A stretch of 64,000 nucleotides of DNA from Terriglobia bacterium (GTDB lineage Bacteria; Acidobacteriota; Terriglobia; Acidiferrales; UBA7541), in the NCBI GenBank assembly GCA_020073375.1, contig JAIQFG010000013.1, positions 1-64,000 of the forward strand, in the 5' to 3' direction. The notes beneath the pieces were generated by a model. That model searched no databases, was not told the origin of the DNA, and saw only the letters and a program-made list of their open reading frames with translations. Made by a program: the position numbers and the translations under genes. Below are positions 9,867-19,729 of the stretch, piece after piece. The stretch's first letter is position 1, and each line of letters opens with the position of its first letter.

Positions 9867-12023
9867 ATGCCGGTTCAGGCACGCCCCAAGACGGCGAAAT
9901 TTGATTCCGCCCGGTACCAGGGTCTTGGCCGGGAGGACCTTCTCCGGGTCTACCGCTCTATGTACCTTTCGCGGCGCGTTGACGACCGCGAAATTCAGCT
10001 CAAACGGCAGAACAAGATATTTTTCCAGATCAGCGGGGCAGGGCATGAAGGCGTGCTGGCTGCAGCAGGCCTCGTCCTACGGCCCGGCCATGACTGGATA
10101 TATCCCTACTACCGCGACCGCGCGCTTTGCCTGATGCTGGGCGTTACGCCGCTCGACATGCTGCTCCAGGCCGTGGGCGCCAAGGACGATCCGAATTCTG
10201 GCGGGCGCCAGATGCCCTGCCACTGGGGCGTTCCGCGGCTGAATATTTTTCCGCGATCCTCGGCCACCGGCATGCAGTACACGCAGGCCGTGGGCATGGC
10301 CGAGGCTTCGCTCTATTACGAACGTTTCCCCAAAGCGCTGGCGCAGGCCCAAAAAGCGCCGTTGGGAGACGAAGCGCGGCATAAATCGGATGAAGTCGTT
10401 TATGTTTCCGGGGGAGACGGTTCCACCAGCGAAGGTGAATTTTTTGAATCCTTAAACGCCGCCTGCCTGCGAAAACTTCCGCTGCTGTACCTGATCGAGG
10501 ACAATGGCTGGGCCATTTCCGTTCCCGTGAAGTTTCAGACGGCGGGCGGAAGCATTTCAAAGCTGACGGCGAATTATCCGGGCCTGCACGTGGAAGAATG
10601 CGACGGCAGCGATCCCTTGGCCAGCTACGCCGTTCTGCGGCGCGCGGCGGCCTACTGCCAGGCGCGCAAGGGCCCGGCCCTGATTCATGCGCACGTTACG
10701 CGCCCCTATTCCCATTCACTATCCGACGACGAAAAGCTGTACAAGACGGACGAAATGCGCCAGCAGGAGGCGCACCGTGACCCGATTCCCAAATTCGGAT
10801 TGTTCCTGGTGCGCGAAGGCATTGTCGACGAGAAGGAACTCGAGGCGATGGAAGCGGATGTCGATCGCGAAGTCCGCGAGGCAACCGATCAGGCATTGTT
10901 GGCGGCCCTGCCTGCCAAGGAATCCATCCTCGTGAATCAGTACTCTCCTGATATCGATCCCACCTCGTCCCGGTTTGAAAGCACGCCGCATTTTTCCGGC
11001 GAATCGCGCACCATGGTGGAAATGGTTTCGCTGACGCTGGCCGACGAAATGGCGCGCGACGAACGCGTCATCGTGTTCGGCGAGGACGTCGCCGACGCCA
11101 GCAATGAAGGCGACCTGAATCACGTGAAGGGCAAGGGCGGGGTATTCAAAGCCACCGTGGGGCTGCAGCGGAAGTTTGGCTACTCGCGCGTATTCAACAC
11201 GCCGATTGCCGAGGCGCTGATCGTGGGAAGCGCGCTGGGAATGGCTACGCGCGGCCTGAAGCCCGTCGCGGAAATTCAGTTTTTCGACTATATCTGGCCG
11301 GCGATGATGCAGTTCCGCAACGAGCTGTCGCTGGTGCGCTGGCGATCGAATGGAAACTTCAAGGCGCCCGCCGTAATCCGGGTGGCTACCGGCGGATACC
11401 TGACCGGCGGCGCGGTCTATCACAGCCAATCGGGCGAATCGCTGTTCACACACACGCCGGGAATCCGCGTGGTCATGCCGTCAACCGCGCTCGATCTGTG
11501 CGGCTTGCTGCGCACGGCGATCCGCTGCGACGATCCCGTGCTGTTTCTCGAGCACAAGCATTTGTATCGCCAGCCCTATAACCGGTCGCTGTATCCCGGC
11601 CCCGATTTCACGATTCCGTTTGGACGTGCGCGGGTGGTCCGCGAAGGCAAGGACGTCAGCATCGTCACTTACGGCGCCGTCGTGCACCGCGCCGAAGTCG
11701 CGGCCGCGCAACTGGAACGCGAAGGAATCTCAGTGGAAATTGTGGACCTGCGGTCGCTCTCGCCGTTCGATTGGGATGCCATCGCCGCGACGGTTCGCAA
11801 AACCAATCGTGTGATCGTCGCTTACGAAGACATGCTTTCCTGGGGTTACGGCGCGGAAATCGCCGCGCGCATCGCCGACCAGCTGTTCCACGATCTGGAC
11901 GCCCCGGTGCGCCGCGTAGCCGCCAAGGATACGTTCTGCGCATACCAGCCGCAGCTGGAGGACGAGATTCTTCCGCAGTCGAGCAACATTGCCGCGGCCG
12001 TGCGGGATCTGGTCGCGTTCTAG
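9867..12023 (+). CDS. Fused 2-oxoacid dehydrogenase E1 alpha+beta (TPP-dependent, branched-chain type)
   Basis: 718 aa; N half with [15 protein letters not shown] (TPP motif), C half with VFGEDVAD...[20 protein letters not shown] and [11 protein letters not shown]. Confidence 0.88.
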   Translation: MPVQARPKTAKFDSARYQGLGREDLLRVYRSMYLSRRVDDREIQLKRQNKIFFQISGAGHEGVLAAAGLVLRPGHDWIYPYYRDRALCLMLGVTPLDMLLQAVGAKDDPNSGGRQMPCHWGVPRLNIFPRSSATGMQYTQAVGMAEASLYYERFPKALAQAQKAPLGDEARHKSDEVVYVSGGDGSTSEGEFFESLNAACLRKLPLLYLIEDNGWAISVPVKFQTAGGSISKLTANYPGLHVEECDGSDPLASYAVLRRAAAYCQARKGPALIHAHVTRPYSHSLSDDEKLYKTDEMRQQEAHRDPIPKFGLFLVREGIVDEKELEAMEADVDREVREATDQALLAALPAKESILVNQYSPDIDPTSSRFESTPHFSGESRTMVEMVSLTLADEMARDERVIVFGEDVADASNEGDLNHVKGKGGVFKATVGLQRKFGYSRVFNTPIAEALIVGSALGMATRGLKPVAEIQFFDYIWPAMMQFRNELSLVRWRSNGNFKAPAVIRVATGGYLTGGAVYHSQSGESLFTHTPGIRVVMPSTALDLCGLLRTAIRCDDPVLFLEHKHLYRQPYNRSLYPGPDFTIPFGRARVVREGKDVSIVTYGAVVHRAEVAAAQLEREGISVEIVDLRSLSPFDWDAIAATVRKTNRVIVAYEDMLSWGYGAEIAARIADQLFHDLDAPVRRVAAKDTFCAYQPQLEDEILPQSSNIAAAVRDLVAF

Positions 12024-12030
12024 GTTTCAG

Positions 12031-12143
12031 TAGAACAGGCTTCAGCCTGTTTTCTTTTGAATTCTTCAAATCCGAGCGAAGCGCAGTCCGCACTCCTGAC
12101 CCTTTCGCGACAGCAAAACCAAACAGGCTGAATCCTGTTCTAC
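12031..12143. repeat. Paired REP-like palindrome, family I (tagaacaggcttcagcctgtt ... aacaggctgaatcctgttcta)
   Basis: Two inverted copies of the CAGGCTGAAGCCTG palindrome; the same sequence occurs at 25131, 27516, 28995 and 62481. Confidence 0.85.
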
Positions 12144-12203
12144 CTTGCCAATCGAACTATCGGCTGTTAGCTTTCTTGCGGACTTCACAAGAGGATTGCG
12201 ATT

Positions 12204-12809
12204 CTGACTTGCGAAAATTGCGGGAACCAGATTCCGGAAGGGGCCAGCTTCTGCGCGCAGTGCGGCTCGCCCCTCAGCGTAGCCCAGATCGGCCCGGTGT
12301 ACGTGCCCTCGCACGCGCAACCCGCCGAATCCATCCCGGCGATTCCCGCGGCATCGGCGGCGCTGGTGCGGCCCGCCTATGCGGGATTTTGGCTGCGGGC
12401 ATGCGCCTTCGCCGTGGATACCTTCATTCTTTCTTTTTTCTTTGCGATCCTGGCATCCGCCTATCCCACGCAGTTGATGATTTTCCCGGATCCGAACTCC
12501 CAATCCCTGCTGGCTATTCCCCGCGTGACTTTTACGGGATTTATTCTGCTGTTCGTGATCATGTGGGCCTACTACGCATTCTTTGAGACATCGTCGTGGC
12601 AGGGTACGCCGGGCAAGCGGGTGTTTCGCCTGTACGTCACCGATCTTGCGGGCGGGAAGATCACGTTGCAACGGTCCTCGATCCGGTATTTCGGCAGAAA
12701 AATCTCCGAGGTGACGTTTCTGGTGGGCTATTTCATCGCCGGGTTCACGGAGAAAAAGCAGGCGCTTCACGATATTTTGGCCGGGTGCTTGGTTCTGCGC
12801 AGGCGGTAA
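12204..12809 (+). CDS. Zinc-ribbon + RDD family membrane protein
   Basis: RDD-type membrane domain (RPAYAGFWLRACAFAVDTFILSFFF...SSWQGTPGKRVFRLYVTD). In-frame upstream translation gives CENCGNQIPEGASFCAQCGSPLS, a zinc ribbon, so the gene starts upstream of the called 12297 GTG, apparently at a non-ATG codon (ATT 12201 or CTG 12204). Confidence 0.65.
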   Translation: MTCENCGNQIPEGASFCAQCGSPLSVAQIGPVYVPSHAQPAESIPAIPAASAALVRPAYAGFWLRACAFAVDTFILSFFFAILASAYPTQLMIFPDPNSQSLLAIPRVTFTGFILLFVIMWAYYAFFETSSWQGTPGKRVFRLYVTDLAGGKITLQRSSIRYFGRKISEVTFLVGYFIAGFTEKKQALHDILAGCLVLRRR

Positions 12810-12823
12810 CCGCAAGGTTTTGT

Positions 12824-12898
12824 CGCGCCGGCGTCTCGCCGGCAGGTTTTGATTGTTGCAGATCGTGCGGAAGAACTGCCGGCGAGACGCCAGCGTTA
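12824..12898. repeat. Paired REP-like palindrome, family II (cgccggcgtctcgccggcagg ... ctgccggcgagacgccagcg)
   Basis: Inverted arms; second copy at 58131-58204. Confidence 0.75.
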
Positions 12899-12998
12899 CC
12901 AAAGCCGCTGGGGCCGCAGCCTATATCCCAATCTCCAGTTTCCGGAAACAGGTTTTCGCCCGGATGGCCGGTGAGCCGGAAGACCCGCTCGCTTCAGT

Positions 12999-13460
12999 TC
13001 AATCTTTCTTTTTTGATTTTTTCGGTGATTTGCGGCCGGATTCAAACGTGAACGCGTCAATCGAAATCGCACCCGCGCCCGTGGTAGCCACGGCCAGGGC
13101 CATCGCGCCCAGCAACAAGGGAAGCTCGTATTGGCCGAACGCGTAGATCCCGACCACGGGAATTTTTGTCCGTCCCAGGACCAACCCCATTTCGATCGCC
13201 AGCAGCGAAGCGGCGCCGCGCGTAAATAATCCCAGGATCAGCAGCCCTCCGCCAAACACTTCCAGTAATCCGGAAACGTAGGCAAAGTAGCTGGGAAAAC
13301 CGAATCCAGGGAAAGCCTTCAACCATCGCGCCGGATCGCTGATTTTTGGATAGCCGTGAAACAGAAAGCTGGCCCCTAGCGCAACACGCAACGCCAGAAG
13401 GCCCAGGGGTTTTAATTTTTCCAGAAATTGCATTCTATAGAGTCTCCCGCCGCGCGACAT
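12999..13460 (-). CDS. DoxX family membrane protein
   Basis: LRVALGASFLFHGYPKISDPARW...SGLLEVFGGGLLILGLFTRGAASLLAIEM. Confidence 0.8.
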   Translation of the reverse strand: MSRGGRLYRMQFLEKLKPLGLLALRVALGASFLFHGYPKISDPARWLKAFPGFGFPSYFAYVSGLLEVFGGGLLILGLFTRGAASLLAIEMGLVLGRTKIPVVGIYAFGQYELPLLLGAMALAVATTGAGAISIDAFTFESGRKSPKKSKKKD

Positions 13461-13542
13461 TCTAACAGAATCGTTTCACCGCAAATACCGGAGTAGATGC
13501 GCGCGTGCCCAATGTCTCGAGGACATCTCATAAATGGGCGGC

Positions 13543-13621
13543 GTTCAAATTCGACGGGCCGCCAGGGGCTAAAGCCCCTCTCTTGGGGGCCTTTGAGTGT
13601 CGCGGCTGAAGCCGCGACCCA
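13543..13621. repeat. REP-like palindromes, family III (aggggctaaagcccct and gtcgcggctgaagccgcgac)
   Basis: Two adjacent perfect or near-perfect palindromes between genes. Confidence 0.6.
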
Positions 13622-13645
13622 CAAAGATCGTTTGTGAGGCAGGTT

Positions 13646-14623
13646 CTAATAGTCTGGCGCCGGTACCCACAGCGGAATAGCCTGCCCCCGGCCTTGTTCC
13701 ACCGCGAGTTCGTACACGCGCGCGGCGGCGGCCAGATCCCAGGATGCAATTCCGTTCGATTTGAACATCGTGACCTGGTTTGTGGCGGTCCGCCCGGCAA
13801 TTTTTCCGGCGACGACTCCGGCGAGCTCGCCCACGCCGCTCCAGCGGGACTGATCTTCACCGAACGCCTGAATAAGGTCGCCTGCTTCCATTTTCGCCTG
13901 CTCGATGGAATCGGCGAAGATGGCGTCGGCGCGATTGACGACGGCGGCGTCCAGTTCGCGCTTTTGCGCCCAGTTTGCGCCCATCGCGTTGATGTGCATT
14001 CCCGGCTCGATCCAGGGGCCTTCGAGCACCACCTGCGTCGCGGAAGTGGCCGTGATTACGATGTCCGCGCCGCGCACGGCTTCGCGATTGGAATCGGCGC
14101 CTTCCACCGGCACACCGATTTTCTCGCTCATCTCGCGGCAAAATTTCGCGCGGCGCTCCGGATCGCGCCCGTATGCGCGCACGCGATGCAGACGCCGCAC
14201 GGCCGCCACCGCTTCGAGTTGCGCGCGCGCCTGGTACCCGGTGCCGATGATGCAGGCCGTTCGCGCGTCGGGATTCGCAAGGTATTTCGTGGCCACGCCG
14301 CTGGCCGCGCCGGTGCGAATCTGGCCGAGCGCGTCCGCTTCGATCAACGCCGCCATTTCTCCGGTGGCCGAACGGAACAGCGGCACAACGAAGCGCGCCA
14401 CGCCGCGAACCACCGAGTACAACTTCATCCCGAAGTAGCCGCTCACCGGATCGCTCGCCGCCATGTAATGCAGGACCCCGTTCTCCGGAAGCCTTAGCCT
14501 GCGCCGAGGATTCAGAACCAGTTTGCCCTCGCCCTGATTGCGCAGGGACTGCTCCACAAGCTCCAGAACGAGGGGCATGGTCAGCAGGGAACGCACGTCG
14601 GCTTCGTTCAGAAGCAGCGTCAT
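13646..14623 (-). CDS. Ornithine cyclodeaminase / mu-crystallin family protein
   Basis: GYFGMKLYSVV..., CIIGTGYQARAQLEAVAAVR, IVITATSATQVVLEGPWIEPGMHINAMGAN. Confidence 0.85.
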   Translation of the reverse strand: MTLLLNEADVRSLLTMPLVLELVEQSLRNQGEGKLVLNPRRRLRLPENGVLHYMAASDPVSGYFGMKLYSVVRGVARFVVPLFRSATGEMAALIEADALGQIRTGAASGVATKYLANPDARTACIIGTGYQARAQLEAVAAVRRLHRVRAYGRDPERRAKFCREMSEKIGVPVEGADSNREAVRGADIVITATSATQVVLEGPWIEPGMHINAMGANWAQKRELDAAVVNRADAIFADSIEQAKMEAGDLIQAFGEDQSRWSGVGELAGVVAGKIAGRTATNQVTMFKSNGIASWDLAAAARVYELAVEQGRGQAIPLWVPAPDY

Positions 14624-15594
14624 GGTTGCTCCTTGGAATTCAAATTCATGCGAAACCAGAAAATGCGGGCAGCGGCCGGATCGAACACCAGCAATTCGGA
14701 ATGCGGCGTCACCGCGATTTGCGGCGCGGCGATCTCGCCCAGATGCTCGGAAAGATCCGCATCCAGCTTGTGCTGGCCATCGAGCGTCCAGACGCGAATT
14801 TGCGGGGGCACGGAGGACATCGTAAACACGTAGCCATCCCCCACGGCCAGTCCCGCGATGGGATGTGACTGGGCAGCGGGGTTGTCCGCCGCGATCCAGA
14901 AAGTCATGAACAATCCGTCCGCGGAATATTTTGCGATGCGGCCGGTCGCGAAGTACGCGACGAAGACGGAACCGTCTAGCGAGGCCGCCACCCAGGAAGG
15001 TTTTTCATCCGGTGCGGCATCGGCCGGAGCGGGAAGGTATTTGACCAGGCGGCCGCGATCGTTAAACTTCGCAACACGCGATCCGGCCGGATCGGGCACG
15101 AATAAATTGCCCTGATTATCCACGGTAATGCCGAGCGGGCCGGAGAAATGCCGCTGCGGCGCGCTTTGCATGGCGCGCAGGAAGGTTCCGTCGGGGAAAA
15201 AAATAAAGATGCTGCCGCGGTCTGCCTCCGCCAGGTAAATCGCGCCGCCGCTATCCACGGCGATGCCCGTGGCATGGCGCACGCGCGAATCCTCGAAGGA
15301 AAGCAACGGAGTGCCCTTGGCCTCGAACTTGTCGATAAAGCCCGCACCCGGGTCGGCGAAGAAAACACTCCCCAGGGAATCGGTTGCGAACGCGGAGGGG
15401 GCGCCGAATTTTCCCGGGCCGTCGCCCTTATCTCCCCACGCGCTCAGAAATTGAAACGGAGGCGGTGGCGGCGGCTTAGGCGCGGGATCGGCGCGCTTGC
15501 CGCAGGACACAAGCTGTAGCAGCAGCGGCGCGGCCAACAGAGACAGGAGAAATCCATTCCGGGCAGAAAACAAATTCGCCTTGCGCATACTCAA
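14620..15594 (-). CDS. NHL-repeat lipoprotein
   Basis: Lipobox-like LLLQLVSCGK; NHL-like FQFLSAWGDKGDGPGKFGAPSAFATDSLGSVFFAD repeats. Confidence 0.7.
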   Translation of the reverse strand: MSMRKANLFSARNGFLLSLLAAPLLLQLVSCGKRADPAPKPPPPPPFQFLSAWGDKGDGPGKFGAPSAFATDSLGSVFFADPGAGFIDKFEAKGTPLLSFEDSRVRHATGIAVDSGGAIYLAEADRGSIFIFFPDGTFLRAMQSAPQRHFSGPLGITVDNQGNLFVPDPAGSRVAKFNDRGRLVKYLPAPADAAPDEKPSWVAASLDGSVFVAYFATGRIAKYSADGLFMTFWIAADNPAAQSHPIAGLAVGDGYVFTMSSVPPQIRVWTLDGQHKLDADLSEHLGEIAAPQIAVTPHSELLVFDPAAARIFWFRMNLNSKEQP

Positions 15595-15730
15595 ATCAGG
15601 GACTCGCTTATTTTTTGATTTCGTTCGACTAGGATATTACCACGCGCCGAACGGAGCGCGATTCGCTGAAGGCACGGTTCCATATTCGAGCACTGGGGAA
15701 TTTTCTAGATCTTCAAAGCTCCGGGAACAA

Positions 15731-16873
15731 TCAGCGAAGGATGGGAGCCTTTGCGGGAGCTTCCCACTCAAACATCCGGTTCCATGCGTGGTTGAATGCC
15801 GCGCCGAACAGGACCGCAACCAGCTCGCAGGACATTCGCGCGAAAAACAGCGGCGCGCCGGAACCAATATGAATTAGCGGCGCATGAACCAGGCTCCGGC
15901 AGAGTCCGGAATACGAAATCGGCGTTACCACAAGGCCCGTTACGAATATCAAGAATTGGGACAGATAGCCACTCTGGTTCCGGAAATCTTTCCGTGATTC
16001 AGCGGCACAGGAGCGTGCCTGCTGCTGCGCGAAATCCAATCCGATCGCCCCCAGGCAGGCCAAGGCAGAGGCTCGCCAATTATGCACGTTGGTAAAGGAA
16101 AGTATCAGGGCCATCATCGCGAGGTTCAACAGAGTGTAAGCGGCGCCCCCGGCAGCCGACTTCAACAACCGGATCGGCAGGTACCGGCTGGAACTGCACA
16201 GCCGCCAAACTTGCTGCAGGTATTGCCATATCACCTTATTCGATAATTTGGACTCGCCCCGCGTGCGGGATTTGAACACGTACGGAACTTCCATTACCCG
16301 CGCCGGGCCGAGGTTCGCCAGAATCTCGAGGAGAATCTTGAACCCGTTTCCATTCAAGTCCTCCCTGACCCCGTCGAAATCCTTCCGCGCAAACAAAAAG
16401 TAGCCGGACATGGGATCCTTCAGGCGGATGCCCAAAAACAGTTGGGCGGTTCGGGTAGCCAGCCACGACTGCAAGCGGCGCAATCGGTCCCAGTCACCCG
16501 TGCTGCCGCCCTCGACATGGCGGCTGCCGACGACGACGTTGGCTCCCTTGTCGAACTCTTCCAACATTCGGGAAAGAATCGACGGATCGTGCTGCAAATC
16601 GGCGTCGATACAGGCGATGACGTCGCCTTCGGCCGCCGCGAAACCATCCATCACGGCCAGTCCGAGGCCCGGACTATGCATTCTGCGCAATGTCCGCACG
16701 CGCGGATTGGCCGTGGCGATTTGTTCGGCGATCGCCCAGGTGCGGTCCGGCGAATTATCGTCCACGATCAGGATTTCATATTCCACATCTCGCAAGACGC
16801 AGCCCAACTCTTCGACCAGCCGGGGAACGTTCTCGGCTTCGTTCAGCGTGGGGGAGATTACGCTTAGTCTCAT
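15731..16873 (-). CDS. Family 2 glycosyltransferase with GtrA-like C-terminal membrane domain (dolichol-P-mannose synthase-like)
   Basis: MRLSVISPTLNEAENVPRLVEELG...ILIVDDNSPDRTW...DADLQHDP; hydrophobic C-terminus. Confidence 0.8.
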   Translation of the reverse strand: MRLSVISPTLNEAENVPRLVEELGCVLRDVEYEILIVDDNSPDRTWAIAEQIATANPRVRTLRRMHSPGLGLAVMDGFAAAEGDVIACIDADLQHDPSILSRMLEEFDKGANVVVGSRHVEGGSTGDWDRLRRLQSWLATRTAQLFLGIRLKDPMSGYFLFARKDFDGVREDLNGNGFKILLEILANLGPARVMEVPYVFKSRTRGESKLSNKVIWQYLQQVWRLCSSSRYLPIRLLKSAAGGAAYTLLNLAMMALILSFTNVHNWRASALACLGAIGLDFAQQQARSCAAESRKDFRNQSGYLSQFLIFVTGLVVTPISYSGLCRSLVHAPLIHIGSGAPLFFARMSCELVAVLFGAAFNHAWNRMFEWEAPAKAPILR

Positions 16874-17111
16874 ATTTTTTTGGCGTTGCGGTGAATCTAG
16901 TTCGGACGGCACTCACTCGTTTGATTGGAACTTTTACTCAAGCAAAACAGTTTCCGACTGAGCCGGAGCATCCAATAATAGGCGGGATACTAGCACACCC
17001 TGCCCGATTCCATTCATGGAACATCCAAAAAAGTTATTTTTTTCGATAGAGTGCGGCGATTCAGTCACCGTTCGCGCGCCGCGCTCATGGAATAAAGATT
17101 CGTTCGAGGCG

Positions 17112-18350
17112 CTAAGAGTTGTCCGCCGCGGACATTCTTTCGGATTTTTCCGGGAACGCCGCGGCCGCTCCATAGGCCGCAAAGAGCACGACCTCCGGAT
17201 CCACAGGATGCCGGAATCGGATATCCGCGTGAGTGATGTAATACACCAACGGGAAGAAGATCAACGGGAGCAAGAGGGGAATCGCTCTTGCCTGGCCATC
17301 GCGGATCGCTCCGGCGATGCCCAGGAGCGCCAGCACCGTGAACAGCGTATAAGTGAGAACGTTCGGCAGGCCGGAATCGCCCAGCGTCCAGCCGGGTGGA
17401 AAACCCCAAATCGCGGTCCAGGTGAACAGGATTCGCCGCAGGGTTTGCCGCGCAAATCGGCCCGTCTCGCGGGAAATAAAATCGAAGGCCTCGCTTTGTT
17501 TTTCGGCCATGTAGGCGGGCTCGCCCAGCGATTTGTATTTTTGAAATTCCTCGGGGTTGTCCGCGGGGAGCACATTCCAATCGGACGGAGTGCGCGTATC
17601 GTCGCTATTCCCAACCAGGAAATCCAGGCCGAAGCCGCTGCGGAAGGGCACCAAGCGCCCATATACCCGGCTGCAGCGCCAGACCCAGGGCACCACCGCC
17701 GCCAGGAACACAAGCGAAGCGGCGAACGCGGCGGCCGTGCAGTTGCTTCCGCGCCGCCAGTGGCGCCACCAGATCCAACCGCCCAGAAACGGCAAAGTGG
17801 AAAGCGTGGTGGGGCTGGAAAGCGCGGCCAGGGCCCACAGCAGCCCGTACGCGATCCAGCCGCGGAGAGTAGAGGATTCTTCCAGCGCGAGCGTCGCCAG
17901 CACCAGCAGAGTCATGAGCAAGGTGGTGAGGGTTGTTTCCCAAATGGTTATACTCGACAAAGTAATCGAATAAGGAAACAAAGCCCACATCCACCCGGCC
18001 CACACGCCGGCGCGCGCCCCGAACACCCGGCGCGCCACCAGAAACACCGGCAAGCAGGTAAGGGAAGAAAACAGGTTGTTCAGGGACAGTATGGCCAGCG
18101 CCGAAGCCGTGGTGTAGACGCCGAACAATTTGAAAACACCCGCCAGTAAGTAGGTGTACGCGGGGGGAATCAGCGCAGTCGGCCCGGTGGGCTCGCCATA
18201 CGGTGAGCTGAACCCGCGGCCCGTGGCGATGGACCGCGCTACGCGCCCGGTTTCATAACCGAAGGCTTTGTGGTCGAGAGCCGGATCGAGTTGCGCCCTA
18301 AACGTGAAGGCCATGACGAGCAGGCGCAGGGCCAGCGCTGCGACGACCAT
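17112..18350 (-). CDS. ArnT/GT39-like membrane glycosyltransferase
   Basis: Multi-TM protein MVVAALALRLLVMAFTFRAQLDPALDHKAFGYETGRVARSIATGRGFSSPY...; start moved to ATG 18350 because upstream codons overlap the neighbour and look non-coding. Confidence 0.65.
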   Translation of the reverse strand: MVVAALALRLLVMAFTFRAQLDPALDHKAFGYETGRVARSIATGRGFSSPYGEPTGPTALIPPAYTYLLAGVFKLFGVYTTASALAILSLNNLFSSLTCLPVFLVARRVFGARAGVWAGWMWALFPYSITLSSITIWETTLTTLLMTLLVLATLALEESSTLRGWIAYGLLWALAALSSPTTLSTLPFLGGWIWWRHWRRGSNCTAAAFAASLVFLAAVVPWVWRCSRVYGRLVPFRSGFGLDFLVGNSDDTRTPSDWNVLPADNPEEFQKYKSLGEPAYMAEKQSEAFDFISRETGRFARQTLRRILFTWTAIWGFPPGWTLGDSGLPNVLTYTLFTVLALLGIAGAIRDGQARAIPLLLPLIFFPLVYYITHADIRFRHPVDPEVVLFAAYGAAAAFPEKSERMSAADNS

Positions 18351-18397
18351 CGTTTTCGGCGAGGAAAAAGAAATAGGGGACGCCGCGCGAGCGCCGC

Positions 18398-19543
18398 TCA
18401 AGGTTTTTTCCGCTGGATGGCGGATGCGCGGGCCGAATCTTCCTTCACGCGCCGCACGGATGTCTGTTCCATTACATAATTTCTTTGCGCGGGGGCATCG
18501 TTCGCATTGGAAAAATGAAATGTCGGACCCTTTTCTCCGCGGGAGACAATGATAGGCAGCCGCCCGCAAAGATCGCTTTCGACATAAGCGGTTTCGTAGC
18601 GCTTGCGCGCGGCGCTCCACGTATAGACACGCAGCAGTGTGAAATCGCAGGGCTGGCCCTCGCCGCCACGCGATCCGGCCACCAGATATTGCGCCGCCTG
18701 GCCTCCCGAGCCGTCCGGGACCTGATTGAGGACGAACCAAGCCAGCACGTGCAGGTCGGCGTTGTTGGCGTTGTCCCGCACCGGCCCCGGCATGTCTAGG
18801 TCAATGAATCGTGCGAGAACCCATCCGGCGATCGGAGCAGCCGGAGAACCGCCCGGAATGGCGCCGGGTGCCGAATTTGCGGGGCCGCCGCTTACGTGAT
18901 CGCCGGAGGCCGGAGAAGCCGGCGCAGCCGGGTTTTGAGAAGAATTTGGATTGACGCCGGCGGAAGACGTGTCCGGCGCGCGCAGGACCAGCAGCCAATC
19001 CTCCTGTTTTGCTTCCTGCTCCGGAGTGCGAGCCCCTTTCGCGTCCGAAGAATTATCCTCGGCGGCCTGCGGGGCATCGGCCACGGTGCGCTCCAGAACC
19101 ACAACGGGCGTGCCGCGCGTAAATTGAAAAATGCGTTTGGCGTCGCGTCCCGGCTCGATGCGAATGTTGCTGACGGTTTTCGTGTGGCCCGCGGCCTGCA
19201 CGGGCAGGGTCTGCGCGCGAGCCAGCAGGGCGGCGCTTTCTCCCCAGAGCTGCTCGTCCATCACTTGCTTGGAATCCAGCAACCACCCGATCGCGCCGGA
19301 GGGGCCGCGGACCTGCATCGACGGTCCCTCCGCGCGAATCACTTTCACGCGATCGCCGTAGTGCAGGTCGCCGACCGGCTGTTTCACCTGGGCCAGCGTG
19401 TTCCAGAGGATGACGTCGCGATCGGCCACATACCCGATGGAAATAATTTGGGGAGCGTGCGGATACAACTTCCAGTAGCCGACCGCGGCAAGGATGAGGA
19501 GAAGTGGGATCACTCCTCCCTTGCGAAGAATTCGCCAGACCAT
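18398..19543 (-). CDS. Hypothetical membrane-anchored SH3-like domain protein
   Basis: N-terminal TM (GGVIPLLLILAAVGYWKL) and two SH3b-like segments (YGDRVKVIRAEGPSMQVRGPSGAIGWL). Confidence 0.55.
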   Translation of the reverse strand: MVWRILRKGGVIPLLLILAAVGYWKLYPHAPQIISIGYVADRDVILWNTLAQVKQPVGDLHYGDRVKVIRAEGPSMQVRGPSGAIGWLLDSKQVMDEQLWGESAALLARAQTLPVQAAGHTKTVSNIRIEPGRDAKRIFQFTRGTPVVVLERTVADAPQAAEDNSSDAKGARTPEQEAKQEDWLLVLRAPDTSSAGVNPNSSQNPAAPASPASGDHVSGGPANSAPGAIPGGSPAAPIAGWVLARFIDLDMPGPVRDNANNADLHVLAWFVLNQVPDGSGGQAAQYLVAGSRGGEGQPCDFTLLRVYTWSAARKRYETAYVESDLCGRLPIIVSRGEKGPTFHFSNANDAPAQRNYVMEQTSVRRVKEDSARASAIQRKKP

Positions 19544-19566
19544 TTATTTTTCGTCCTTAAGTACGC

Positions 19567-19722
19567 TGGGCTCCAAGTAGAGCCCAGACCCGAAATACTC
19601 TGGGCTGCAAAGTTAGCCCAGACCCGAATTCATCTGTGCTCCAAGTGGAGCCCAGGTCCGAAATTATTCGGGCTCCAAGCGGAGCCTAAACTCGAAATTC
19701 TCCGGGCTCCAAGTAGAGCCCA
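19567..19722. repeat. Tandem array: 5 copies of a 34-bp unit, each a 20-bp imperfect hairpin (tgggctccaagtagagccca) plus 14-bp linker
   Basis: Copy starts at 19567, 19601, 19635, 19669 and 19703: exact 34-bp period, variable stems. Confidence 0.85.
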
Positions 19723-19729
19723 AGCCCGT

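Noticed and set aside
17016-18149. 377-aa plus-strand ORF
   Set aside because: Low-complexity shadow of the membrane glycosyltransferase.
19567-19722. CRISPR array
   Set aside because: The 34-bp period with only 14-nt similar linkers and palindromic units is not a repeat-spacer architecture; no cas genes are present.
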